DNA from: CBDCWT01 sp965223305 | GTDB lineage: Bacteria > Planctomycetota > Planctomycetia > Pirellulales > Pirellulaceae | DNA: 47,899 nt | Direction of reading: 5' to 3' | Assembly (NCBI GenBank): GCA_965223305.1 | Contig: CBDCWT010000054.1 | Coordinates: forward strand, 1 to 47,899 | Part shown: in pieces, positions 1-7,844 of the stretch | How the letters are laid out: every line of letters starts with the position of its first letter | Position numbering within the stretch: the stretch's first letter is position 1 | The notes under the pieces: generated by a model | The model's database searches: none | Seen by the model: only the letters and a program-made list of their open reading frames with translations | What the model was told of the DNA's origin: nothing | Program-made: the position numbers and the translations under genes

Positions 1-25
1 CCGCGGCATTAATTCCAAGAGCCGC

Positions 26-2707
26 GTGCTCCTCAGTGCTCTGGGCCACGAATTCGGAATGTCGGACGAGCAGATCGAACGCGAGGTGGCTTCTCTGCAG
101 AGCAGTTCAGCCGGTCAGCAGCAAGGCGCTCGATCGGTGCAGGAACAACGGCTAGCCCCTTTCAAGCGGCATCTGCGGGCTGCCTTGGGCAAGTCGCCGC
201 GCGGAATCCTGTTGCCGAATACCTTTGAGACTTTGATCGAGCAGGGTCAGCAGAAGTACGGCATCGAACCGGAACTCGTTGATAGCGCTGTCCGGGAAGC
301 AGCCAAAGAACTCGATCTGAGTATTATTTCGAACCAGGAAGCCGTTCAACACATTGAACAGCTAATCGATGAGATGCTGACCGGCGGGCTGCGGTTGCCG
401 GAAGAGTCGCGTGCGAGACTCTTTTCCGAGGCGGCCCAGTGGGGACTGTCACCGGAAAGTGTCGAGAAGATCCTGAGCCGGCGTACCCAGCAAAACTACA
501 GTCGCCGTCGCTCGGCGCAGCAGCTGGCCAACATCGCACTCTTCGGAGGCGCTATCGCAGTTATCTTGGTCGTTGGGTTCGTCGGCTGGGCGGTGTTGGT
601 TGGGATGGCGCCGAGTCCGGCGGTCCCCGCAGCCGAGCCAGACATAGCGGAGCGATTGCGTGCGGTTCAACCGACGGCAGATCGAGACCGATCGTGGTGG
701 AACCGCGATCTGTCGGTAGCGCTAGCCAATTGCCGTAGCGAGTTCGCGCAGCTGCGGCCTACGCTGAATGAGATCGCGTCGCGGGATCCCGACGTCCGTG
801 GGCGCACCTATGAGCGGCTAGTCGAACAGTTCTTCACGGGCATCGACGATGACCAAGAGCGACAGCTCTTCTTGGAGATGTTCGCACTCTGCTACGCGCG
901 AGATCCTGACGACGCGGCAGCGAACCGGCTGGCTGCCGCGTTGCTTGCGATCGTCCCCGGTCCGAGCGAGCAGCTTGCGGAGGATCCAGATCGATATCCA
1001 GACATGTTCTGGGGACTTCGGGTGGCGGTTGCAGCGCTGGCTGAATCGACACTCTCCCGGCAGGACAGCAACGATCGCGGCAGTCGGGCCGCACAAATGG
1101 CGTCTCGCATTGGAGAGGGAATCGGGACGTCGATGGTCGACGAACGCCAACCGCGCGACAAGCTCGAACGGATTTGTATGAGCGCACTCGTCGAGCGCTT
1201 GTTTCGGCTACTTATCTTTTCCGTCGAGTCGCACACGAAGATACTTCCGGCGCTGCACCGTGCGATTTCGGCGGAGGCGACTAGATACCTCGACCGCGCG
1301 CTACTCGACAAGCTCAACGCTGACTATTTGGTGGCCGTGCTCGGCGAGGCCGCCGACCACTGGCGAGACTACGAAGCGCTGATCAAGCAAACGATTAAGT
1401 CCGTCGAACCATTGGCGGTCGCAACCCTCGTCGATCTCTTTCAGACTACGGACAACGACGAGCTGCGGGGTATGATGGAGCGACTATTGCGAGCACGAAC
1501 GGGAGTCCGTCCGGCGAAGCCAGTGGACGAGTTGGCAAGCGAGTTCCTACGCTCGCTGGGCGTTCAGTCCCGCGGTACAGCTGCTGGCAGGCAGCGTCAG
1601 TACAAGCAGCTTGTTAAGCGGTCGGCCGGCGAGCTAGGCAGCGGTACGGAGCCGGAGCCTCTCTTGCGACAGACGGCGGGCTTGGCTCATCTGGCGACAC
1701 TGGGTTGTGCCCTGGCTCAGGGTGACGACGGAGCCGAGGCTTTTCAGCGGCTGCTGGACGTGGGTCCTGCCGAGCTACCTGCTACGACGAGTGCCGATCG
1801 TAGCCGTACTCGGACGCCCGAGCCTGCCGCGCTGGATCGCGTGAGAGGACAGCTAAGAGAGCTATCCAATGCCAGGAAACCGCAGCGGATCCGGCAGTTT
1901 GCGATGCTCGCAGACGCCGCGGCGCGTTTGGTCGAGATCCCGCCGCCCGAAGCCAGGAAACTCGCTGACTATCTGCTCGGGCTTAAATCGAGTGATGAAT
2001 TCGGCAAGATGCTCGAACGCGTTAGCAAGGTGGCCCGCTGGAAAAATTTACAAGTTGCTGTCGCAGCGAAGTTGGACGAGTCGAGGCTTCCGGCGGAGCA
2101 AATACGAGAAGTTGTGGTTCGCTTGTTGGAAGAGTCGGTCGCTGCGCCTGCGGGATCTGTCGAGCCCGAGATTCTTCGTTCGCTGTTGCTCGAGAGTGCA
2201 CTCCGCGACGTCCGAGCGCGGGAGGCCGGTCGGTCAGAGCAGACTCTCATCAAAGCCTGCCGACAAAGGCTCGCTGCCGAGTACGCCGAACAACTCCGCT
2301 TGCTCGGGATACCGACGCCGGAGGCGGATGCAGCGGCGGAGCGGCCGTCGGCCAGTCTTACTGCACTGATTACCGGTTATGCCAAGATGCTGCACCGCCG
2401 GGGAGTGTCAGAAGCAGAAGAGCGGCAGCTCGAGCGAATCCCACTGGAGTTGGATACGGTGGCCTACCGAACTCAAAGCGATCTCGAACGAACGGTTGTC
2501 CTCGAGCGGATGTGGTTGCGATTGTTGGGGATGGAGGTCTCGCGGCAAGGGACGCAGCAGGCCGAACAAGCCAACGCTGTGATCGAACAGCTCGACACCG
2601 AAGACTTGGCCGCCGCCAACTTGCTCGTCCAGTTGCGAAACGGACAAAGGGCACTTGTTGATATGTGGTCCGTGCTAAGCAGCGGGCCGCGCGGAGGGCT
2701 CAGATGA
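26..2707 (+). CDS. Large membrane-anchored protein of unknown function, possibly 5'-truncated
   Basis: I do not recognise the family. The 893-residue reading frame from GTG at 26 has an acidic, helix-rich N-terminal part (about 1-165), one clear membrane segment at about 168-192 preceded by an Arg-rich stretch, and a long helical C-terminal region of about 700 residues without an obvious catalytic motif. The frame has no stop between base 2 and base 26, so the real start may lie outside the window. The charge pattern suggests the N-terminal part is cytoplasmic and the large C-terminal part is outside the inner membrane (inference from the positive-inside rule). Its stop overlaps the next start as ATGA at 2704-2707, so the two are probably translationally coupled and may work together. 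Confidence 0.75.
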   Translation: MLLSALGHEFGMSDEQIEREVASLQSSSAGQQQGARSVQEQRLAPFKRHLRAALGKSPRGILLPNTFETLIEQGQQKYGIEPELVDSAVREAAKELDLSIISNQEAVQHIEQLIDEMLTGGLRLPEESRARLFSEAAQWGLSPESVEKILSRRTQQNYSRRRSAQQLANIALFGGAIAVILVVGFVGWAVLVGMAPSPAVPAAEPDIAERLRAVQPTADRDRSWWNRDLSVALANCRSEFAQLRPTLNEIASRDPDVRGRTYERLVEQFFTGIDDDQERQLFLEMFALCYARDPDDAAANRLAAALLAIVPGPSEQLAEDPDRYPDMFWGLRVAVAALAESTLSRQDSNDRGSRAAQMASRIGEGIGTSMVDERQPRDKLERICMSALVERLFRLLIFSVESHTKILPALHRAISAEATRYLDRALLDKLNADYLVAVLGEAADHWRDYEALIKQTIKSVEPLAVATLVDLFQTTDNDELRGMMERLLRARTGVRPAKPVDELASEFLRSLGVQSRGTAAGRQRQYKQLVKRSAGELGSGTEPEPLLRQTAGLAHLATLGCALAQGDDGAEAFQRLLDVGPAELPATTSADRSRTRTPEPAALDRVRGQLRELSNARKPQRIRQFAMLADAAARLVEIPPPEARKLADYLLGLKSSDEFGKMLERVSKVARWKNLQVAVAAKLDESRLPAEQIREVVVRLLEESVAAPAGSVEPEILRSLLLESALRDVRAREAGRSEQTLIKACRQRLAAEYAEQLRLLGIPTPEADAAAERPSASLTALITGYAKMLHRRGVSEAEERQLERIPLELDTVAYRTQSDLERTVVLERMWLRLLGMEVSRQGTQQAEQANAVIEQLDTEDLAAANLLVQLRNGQRALVDMWSVLSSGPRGGLR

Positions 2708-3720
2708 TCGATCGTTGCCTCAAGGGCCGCTTGTCTTTGGACAGGCTTAAACAACTAGCTGCGTGGACCTGCCATGCGCAACACGGTGCCGCTAGGAAAA
2801 GCTGCTGGGCCTTTGCCGCGTTGATTCTGTTGCCGTTGCTGGTGCTCGACAACCTGGCCAGCGCGGTCATTGTCCAGCGAGGCGATGAGACGATTCGAGG
2901 TTATCTCCGTCAATCAGATGAACAGTGGGTGGTCATCGACGAAGTGCTGCCTGGTGGCGCAACACGGCGACGTCGATTCCGGCGCAGCGAGCTGCGGCGA
3001 TTTCTCAACGCCGTAGAACCCGGTCGGCTCGCCGCCTTGGACGAGAGCGATCCGAAGAGCTACTTCAACTACGCAGACGAGTTGAGTGAGAAGCTCGCAG
3101 ATCCCGATGCCCGCCGTACTGCGCTTCGTCTCTATCTGATCGCGGCATATCTCGACCCGGACCGGCTGGGACGCAGCTCGTTGCAGTCGATGGCCCTGTT
3201 GGCAGAATCGGCAGTGGAAGAGCGTCGGTACCGCTCGATGGCTTATCTCCTCGACCACAGCCACGATCCTGATCTACTGAAGCCCGCCAAGTTGACGGGT
3301 TTGAAATCGCTGCCGGAGGAGAATGGACAACGGCGACTGCTGCGCGCCGGACTGCAGGCGCTGTGGTCGGGCCGCAGACGGGAAGCGGCCCGATTTGCGT
3401 CGATGGACCAATTTCGGCAGGCGCTTGCGCCCTTTGCCGACTCGCTCTCCTTCGACGAGTACGCGGCTTGGGCGAACGGCAGCGACGATTGGTTGCCACC
3501 CAGCATTCTGCGGAAAGCGGTCGCTCTCGAGCTCATCTTGTCACCCGCTCGGGCTGCTACCGCGGCAGTCGATCGCGACGAGAGTTCGGTGAGTTGGGGC
3601 GCAGCCGATTGGCGGCGACCGTCCCGCGCGACAGGGCAATTGCGGTTGGAGTCGATTACTCCCTTTGATCCAAGGAAGTCACGTTACCGGGATGGCCAGT
3701 GGGTGACGCCCAGTGGGTAG
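2704..3720 (+). CDS. Secreted or membrane-anchored protein of unknown function
   Basis: A 338-residue protein read from the ATG at 2704, which overlaps the upstream stop (ATGA). The frame also runs upstream to 2665, but the overlap start is the natural one for a coupled pair. A hydrophobic segment at about 34-55, after a basic stretch, looks like a long signal peptide or membrane anchor. After it comes a short beta-rich stretch beginning VIVQRGDETIRGYL, then a helical region rich in Leu, Ala and Arg. No catalytic motif is visible. The pairing with the preceding large membrane protein suggests a shared cell-envelope role, but no function can be assigned. Confidence 0.7.
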   Translation: MIDRCLKGRLSLDRLKQLAAWTCHAQHGAARKSCWAFAALILLPLLVLDNLASAVIVQRGDETIRGYLRQSDEQWVVIDEVLPGGATRRRRFRRSELRRFLNAVEPGRLAALDESDPKSYFNYADELSEKLADPDARRTALRLYLIAAYLDPDRLGRSSLQSMALLAESAVEERRYRSMAYLLDHSHDPDLLKPAKLTGLKSLPEENGQRRLLRAGLQALWSGRRREAARFASMDQFRQALAPFADSLSFDEYAAWANGSDDWLPPSILRKAVALELILSPARAATAAVDRDESSVSWGAADWRRPSRATGQLRLESITPFDPRKSRYRDGQWVTPSG

Positions 3721-3749
3721 AGCCATGGCGTACTGACTTGGAGAAGCTT

Positions 3750-6149
3750 GTGGACACAGCCGGTGAAACGCTTGCCGTCGCTATGCGGCATCACCAGTCC
3801 GGGCGTCTGCAGGATGCCGAGCGGCTTTATCGTCAGATTCTGGCGGAGCAGCCGCGCCACGCCGACGCCTTGCACTTGCTGGGCGTCATCGCGCTGCAGG
3901 TAGGTCGGCATCAGGTGGCCAGCGAACTGATCCAGAGAGCGATCGCAATCAGCCCCAACGCGGCGCCGTACCACTGCAATTTGGGGGCGGCATACCAGGC
4001 GCTGCGGCAGCTGGACGACGCGGTGGTTTGTTTTCGGACGGCCGTCGAGCTACAGCCCGAATTTCCGCAGGCCCAAAGCAACCTGGGAAGCGTGCTACTG
4101 CAACTGGGCCAGACCACAGAGGCGAGTTCCGCCTTGCGAACGGCGCTAGAGCTGAACCCCGCAGATGTTGAAGCGCTGCTCAACTTGGGAGTGGCATGCA
4201 AGGAGCAGGGGGATCTGCAGGAAGCTGTTTCGTGCTACCAGCGTGTGATCGAGCTCAAGCCGGACTATGCGGAAGCGTATTGCAATCTTGGGAATGCCCA
4301 GAAGTTGTCTGGGCATCTCGCGGAGGCTCTGGCCGCCTTTGAACGAGCCCTTCAACTCAAACCGGACTATCCCGAGGCACATCTCGGACGGGGAGCGTCG
4401 TTGCACGGCCAGGGCAGATTGCTTGCAGCGATTTCTTGTTACCAGCAGGTGCTCGGGCTGAAACCCGACTATGCCGAGGCCCATTGGAACTTGGGGAACG
4501 CATTGCGTGAGGCGGGGCAACTCGCGGAGGCTGTTGCCGCATTGCAGCGCGGTGTCGAGTTGCAGCCTTCCGATTCCATGCTGCAGCTTCACCTGGGAAT
4601 GGCGCTCAAGCAGAGCGGTTGTCTCGCGGAAGCGCAAGGCGTCTTCGAGGGAATCATCCAGCGTGAGCCAGGGTTGGCCGAAGCGCACGGTAACCTTGGC
4701 GTGGTCTTACAGGAACAGGGCAAGTTCGACGAAGCCATCGCTAGTTACTCGCGGGCGTTGGAACTGAAAGCCGATTTCGACGAAGCGCTTGCTCAACAGG
4801 TCTATCAGAAGTTCCAGATATGCGACTGGGAAGGGGTGGACGACCAGGCGGCTCGCGTAGTCAATGCGGCGATTCAGCCGGATTCGCGCATCTCTCCCTT
4901 CCTGGTGCTCAACCTCTCCTCCTCGGCTGCCGAACAGCTTGCCGTGGCGCAGCAATGGGCTGAGAGGATTCAAGAGACGTGTCGTGCAGCACCGTTTGCG
5001 TTCAACCCAAGTCGCAAGTCTCGCCTGACCATCGGCTACCTTTCCGGGGACTTTCGCGATCACCCGGTTGCCAACCTGGCGGTGGAGCTCTTCGAGCGGC
5101 ACGACCGTAGCCGGTTTGTTGTGAATGCCTATTCCTTCGGCCCAGACGACGGCACGCCCATTCGTGATCGGCTGAAGCAGGCCTTTGACCAATTTGTCGA
5201 GGTGGGGTCGCTGTCGTACCAACAGATCGCCGAGAAGATCCATACAGATGGGGTCGATATCTTGATCGACATGATGGGCTATACCAGGTCCGCTCGTAGC
5301 CAGATCATGGCGCTGCGGCCGGCGCCGATCCAAGTCAACTATCTCGGATATCCCGGTACCATGGGAGCCGAGTTCATTGACTATGTTGTGGTCGATGATT
5401 TCGTGGTGCCGAGCGACCAGCAACAACACTTTGCGGAGAGGCTGGTTCATCTGCCCGGCACTTTCTTCGTCAACGACAGCCAACGTCCGTTCGGTGAGGA
5501 GCCGACGCGTGGGAAGGCAGGGTTACCCGAGGACGGATTCGTCTTTTGCTGCTTCAACCAGGCTCGCAAGATTCGTCCGCAGGTATATGACGTCTGGATG
5601 CGACTGCTGTCGCGTGTGTCGGGCAGCGTGCTCTGGTTACCGAAACCGAACCGCTTCGCGTTAGCCAACTTGGTGAAGGAGACCAGGTCGCGGGGGATCG
5701 ACCCGCAGCGCGTCATTTTCGCGGAAAAAACGCCGACGTTGGCAGAGCACCTCGCTCGCCTCCGCTGCGCCGACCTGTTTCTCGACACATGGCCTTACAA
5801 CGCCCATGCCACGGCGAGCGACGCATTGTCAGCGGGGTGTCCGTTGGTGACTTTCGCGGGCGAGACCTTCGTGTCCCGCGTAGCGGGCAGCTTGCTGCGG
5901 GTTCTCGGGCTGTCAGAGTTGGTTGCCGCCTCACCGGAGCGATACGAGCAACTGGCGTTTGAACTAGCCTGTGATACCGGGCGGCGGACGGCCGTTCGGG
6001 AGAAACTCGCGGCTGCGAACGCGACTTCCCGACTCTACAGCGGAGCGCAGCTTGCGCGTCATCTGGAGGCAGCGTACACTCGCATGTGGGAAATCCGCCT
6101 TGATGGTGGCCGACCGCAACCAATCACGATCACGACGGAAACCAGCTAA
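3750..6149 (+). CDS. TPR-SPINDLY O-linked glycosyltransferase (GT41-like), paralogue 1
   Basis: About ten 34-residue tetratricopeptide repeats fill roughly residues 15-360. They are followed by a SPINDLY/O-GlcNAc-transferase-type catalytic region with the expected blocks: FRDHPVA (position of the OGT active-site His), LGYPGT, CFNQARKI (with the nucleotide-binding Lys) and LDTWPYNAHATASDALSAG. Family members move a sugar from a nucleotide sugar to Ser/Thr of proteins; substrates of bacterial SPINDLY proteins are mostly unknown. I chose GTG at 3750 (799 residues) because GGAG at 3740-3743 lies six bases upstream and because it matches the N-terminus of the paralogue at 12973. A GTG at 3699 is also open but lacks a good ribosome site. 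No signal peptide is seen, so it is probably cytoplasmic. Confidence 0.88.
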   Translation: MDTAGETLAVAMRHHQSGRLQDAERLYRQILAEQPRHADALHLLGVIALQVGRHQVASELIQRAIAISPNAAPYHCNLGAAYQALRQLDDAVVCFRTAVELQPEFPQAQSNLGSVLLQLGQTTEASSALRTALELNPADVEALLNLGVACKEQGDLQEAVSCYQRVIELKPDYAEAYCNLGNAQKLSGHLAEALAAFERALQLKPDYPEAHLGRGASLHGQGRLLAAISCYQQVLGLKPDYAEAHWNLGNALREAGQLAEAVAALQRGVELQPSDSMLQLHLGMALKQSGCLAEAQGVFEGIIQREPGLAEAHGNLGVVLQEQGKFDEAIASYSRALELKADFDEALAQQVYQKFQICDWEGVDDQAARVVNAAIQPDSRISPFLVLNLSSSAAEQLAVAQQWAERIQETCRAAPFAFNPSRKSRLTIGYLSGDFRDHPVANLAVELFERHDRSRFVVNAYSFGPDDGTPIRDRLKQAFDQFVEVGSLSYQQIAEKIHTDGVDILIDMMGYTRSARSQIMALRPAPIQVNYLGYPGTMGAEFIDYVVVDDFVVPSDQQQHFAERLVHLPGTFFVNDSQRPFGEEPTRGKAGLPEDGFVFCCFNQARKIRPQVYDVWMRLLSRVSGSVLWLPKPNRFALANLVKETRSRGIDPQRVIFAEKTPTLAEHLARLRCADLFLDTWPYNAHATASDALSAGCPLVTFAGETFVSRVAGSLLRVLGLSELVAASPERYEQLAFELACDTGRRTAVREKLAAANATSRLYSGAQLARHLEAAYTRMWEIRLDGGRPQPITITTETS

Positions 6150-6244
6150 CGCATGGTTAAAATACGTTGACGATTGTCGGCTGGTCACTTGACAGATTCT
6201 CTTCTACAACCCGTGTACGCCCTCGACCCACAAATCAGCCGGAA

Positions 6245-6296
6245 TGCGTTAGCATCCGGTTTGGCGAGAACCGTGGGCTAACGCCCAGCGGCTGAT
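6245..6296 (+). repeat. Dispersed hairpin repeat, family A, copy 1
   Basis: The block GTGGGCTAACGCCCAGCGG at 6273-6291 belongs to a 24-base stretch that recurs exactly at 20362-20385. Looser similarity extends about 28 bases upstream of each copy. GGGC-TAAC-GCCC can fold as a small hairpin. Both copies are intergenic. Confidence 0.75.
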
Positions 6297-6338
6297 GCTG
6301 CAGAGTCACACCGCCAGGCAAAGGAGACTGATCGGGCG

Positions 6339-6358
6339 CGGTTGGCCAACCGATTTTT
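6339..6358 (+). terminator. Possible weak Rho-independent terminator
   Basis: The perfect palindrome CGGTTGGCCAACCG at 6339-6352 is followed by ATTTTT. As RNA it gives only a five-pair stem with a GGCC loop. It lies about 190 bases after the glycosyltransferase stop, so the call is tentative. Confidence 0.3.
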
Positions 6359-6386
6359 CTGCTCAGCATCCAGGCCCTCCGCTGTG

Positions 6387-6392
6387 TATAAT
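6387..6392 (+). promoter_or_regulatory. Promoter-like -10 box upstream of the RND operon
   Basis: A perfect TATAAT about 120 bases upstream of the adaptor start. The -35 region is poor (TCAGCA with an 18-base spacer), so this rests on the -10 box and its intergenic position. Confidence 0.3.
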
Positions 6393-6513
6393 GAACTCGC
6401 CCACCTTGAAGGTCCCTCCCTACCCCTAGTCTAGCGAGCAAACTCAGCCCGCTGTTTATTGCGGTTCCGCTCCCAATAAGTTCTAAAAACTGCTTCATGC
6501 GGTGTTGCCAACA

Positions 6514-7815
6514 ATGTTCTTGCACAAACGACAGCCAGCAGCTCACTTGATTGCATCGTTACGAATCACGGTTGGTTTGACCTTCATCACTTGCGCCGCG
6601 GTCACCGCTCAGGCCGAAGTCGCGTCGGTGGTGGTTGCCCGCGTCGTGCAGCGAGAGGTCAGCACGGCCAAACGCGTTGTTGGAACCGTGATGCCCATCC
6701 ACCGCAGTGTGATCGGTAGCGCCGTGGACGGCCGCGTTGTCGAGTTTCTGGTCAATCAAGGTGATGCCGTGAAAGGAGGGCAAGCGTTGGCACGCCTCCG
6801 CACAGAAACGCTCGAGATCGAGCTCGCTGCATCCAGGGCGGAACAAGAACTCTATCAGCAGGAGTTACTCGAGAAGCTGAATGGTTCACGACCGGAGGAG
6901 ATCTCGGCAGCCAAGGCTAGGATGCTCGCTGCCCAAGCGGTTGTCGACAATGCCAATGCGCGCCTGGAACGAACGCAGAGGTTGTTCGAGACGAATGCCA
7001 CCAGTGCCGCGGAACTGGACGATGCACGGGAGCGGGCGCTGGCCGCACGGCAGGCATATCTGGCGGCCGCTGCGAACTCGCAACTGACTGAGCTGGGCCC
7101 TCGCACCGAGCAGATTGCCCAAGCGAAGTCGCGAGTTGCGTTACAGCAGGAACGCGTTCGGCTGATCGAAGATCGAATCAAAAGGTTCACGATCATCGCT
7201 CCCTTTGACGGCTTCGTGGCGGAAGAGCACACGGAGGTCGGCGAATGGATTCAGCAGGGCGACCCTGTGGTCGAGGTGGTGGCGCTGGACGAGGTTGAAG
7301 TGCAGGTTAACGTGCCGGCAGAACATGCGGTCAGACTCCGTCGTGGCCGCGCTGTCCGCATCGAGTTCCCGGAGCTCCCTGGTGACATCTTCACGGGTGT
7401 CGTGGATCAGGTTGTCCCGACCGCCGACCTCACAACGCGGACTTTCCCCATCAACATTCGTTTGAAAAACCGCATGCAAGATCACCGTCCGCTGCTGATG
7501 GCTGGCTTGCTAGCCCGAGCTCACTTGCCCACAGGGCCAGTTTCTCGACTACCACTGGTTCCCAAGGATGCCTTAGTGCTCAACGGGCTGCGTAGGTCGG
7601 TGTTGGTTGTCGAACTTGCCGACGCAACCGGAACGCGCGGGACAGTCCGTCTGGTACCGGTGAGGTTAGGCGTCGCCGAGGGCACACTGATCCAGGTCGA
7701 GGCAGACATTGAAGACGGCGACCTAGTGGTCGTCCTCGGAAATGAGCGGCTCGTGGACAAACAAGAGGTCGAGGTGAGTGGGTTTCAATCGACGGAGCCT
7801 CCTCCGACTCCGTAG
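6514..7815 (+). CDS. RND efflux periplasmic adaptor (HlyD/MFP family)
   Basis: A 433-residue membrane-fusion protein that should link an inner-membrane RND pump to an outer-membrane channel. An N-terminal hydrophobic stretch ending near AVTAQAEV looks like a signal peptide. Then come a biotinyl-lipoyl-like half motif (GSAVDGRVVEFLVNQGDAVKGGQ), a long helical hairpin rich in Ala, Glu and Arg, the second half (IIAPFDGFVAEEHTEVGEWI), and beta-barrel and membrane-proximal domains. I chose ATG 6514; a GTG four codons upstream is also open. It is followed 29 bases later by the permease, so the two form an operon. No TolC-like channel is present in the window. Confidence 0.88.
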   Translation: MFLHKRQPAAHLIASLRITVGLTFITCAAVTAQAEVASVVVARVVQREVSTAKRVVGTVMPIHRSVIGSAVDGRVVEFLVNQGDAVKGGQALARLRTETLEIELAASRAEQELYQQELLEKLNGSRPEEISAAKARMLAAQAVVDNANARLERTQRLFETNATSAAELDDARERALAARQAYLAAAANSQLTELGPRTEQIAQAKSRVALQQERVRLIEDRIKRFTIIAPFDGFVAEEHTEVGEWIQQGDPVVEVVALDEVEVQVNVPAEHAVRLRRGRAVRIEFPELPGDIFTGVVDQVVPTADLTTRTFPINIRLKNRMQDHRPLLMAGLLARAHLPTGPVSRLPLVPKDALVLNGLRRSVLVVELADATGTRGTVRLVPVRLGVAEGTLIQVEADIEDGDLVVVLGNERLVDKQEVEVSGFQSTEPPPTP

Positions 7816-7844
7816 CTTTGACGGGCGGAGTTGAAGGAAATGAC

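Larger units (their letters stand above)
6150..6513 (+). other. Intergenic region with a dispersed repeat, a possible hairpin terminator and a promoter-like site
   Basis: No coding sequence is supported in these 364 bases. They hold one copy of a dispersed hairpin repeat (6245-6296), a palindrome followed by T residues (6339-6358) and a TATAAT box (6387-6392), all listed separately. Confidence 0.6.
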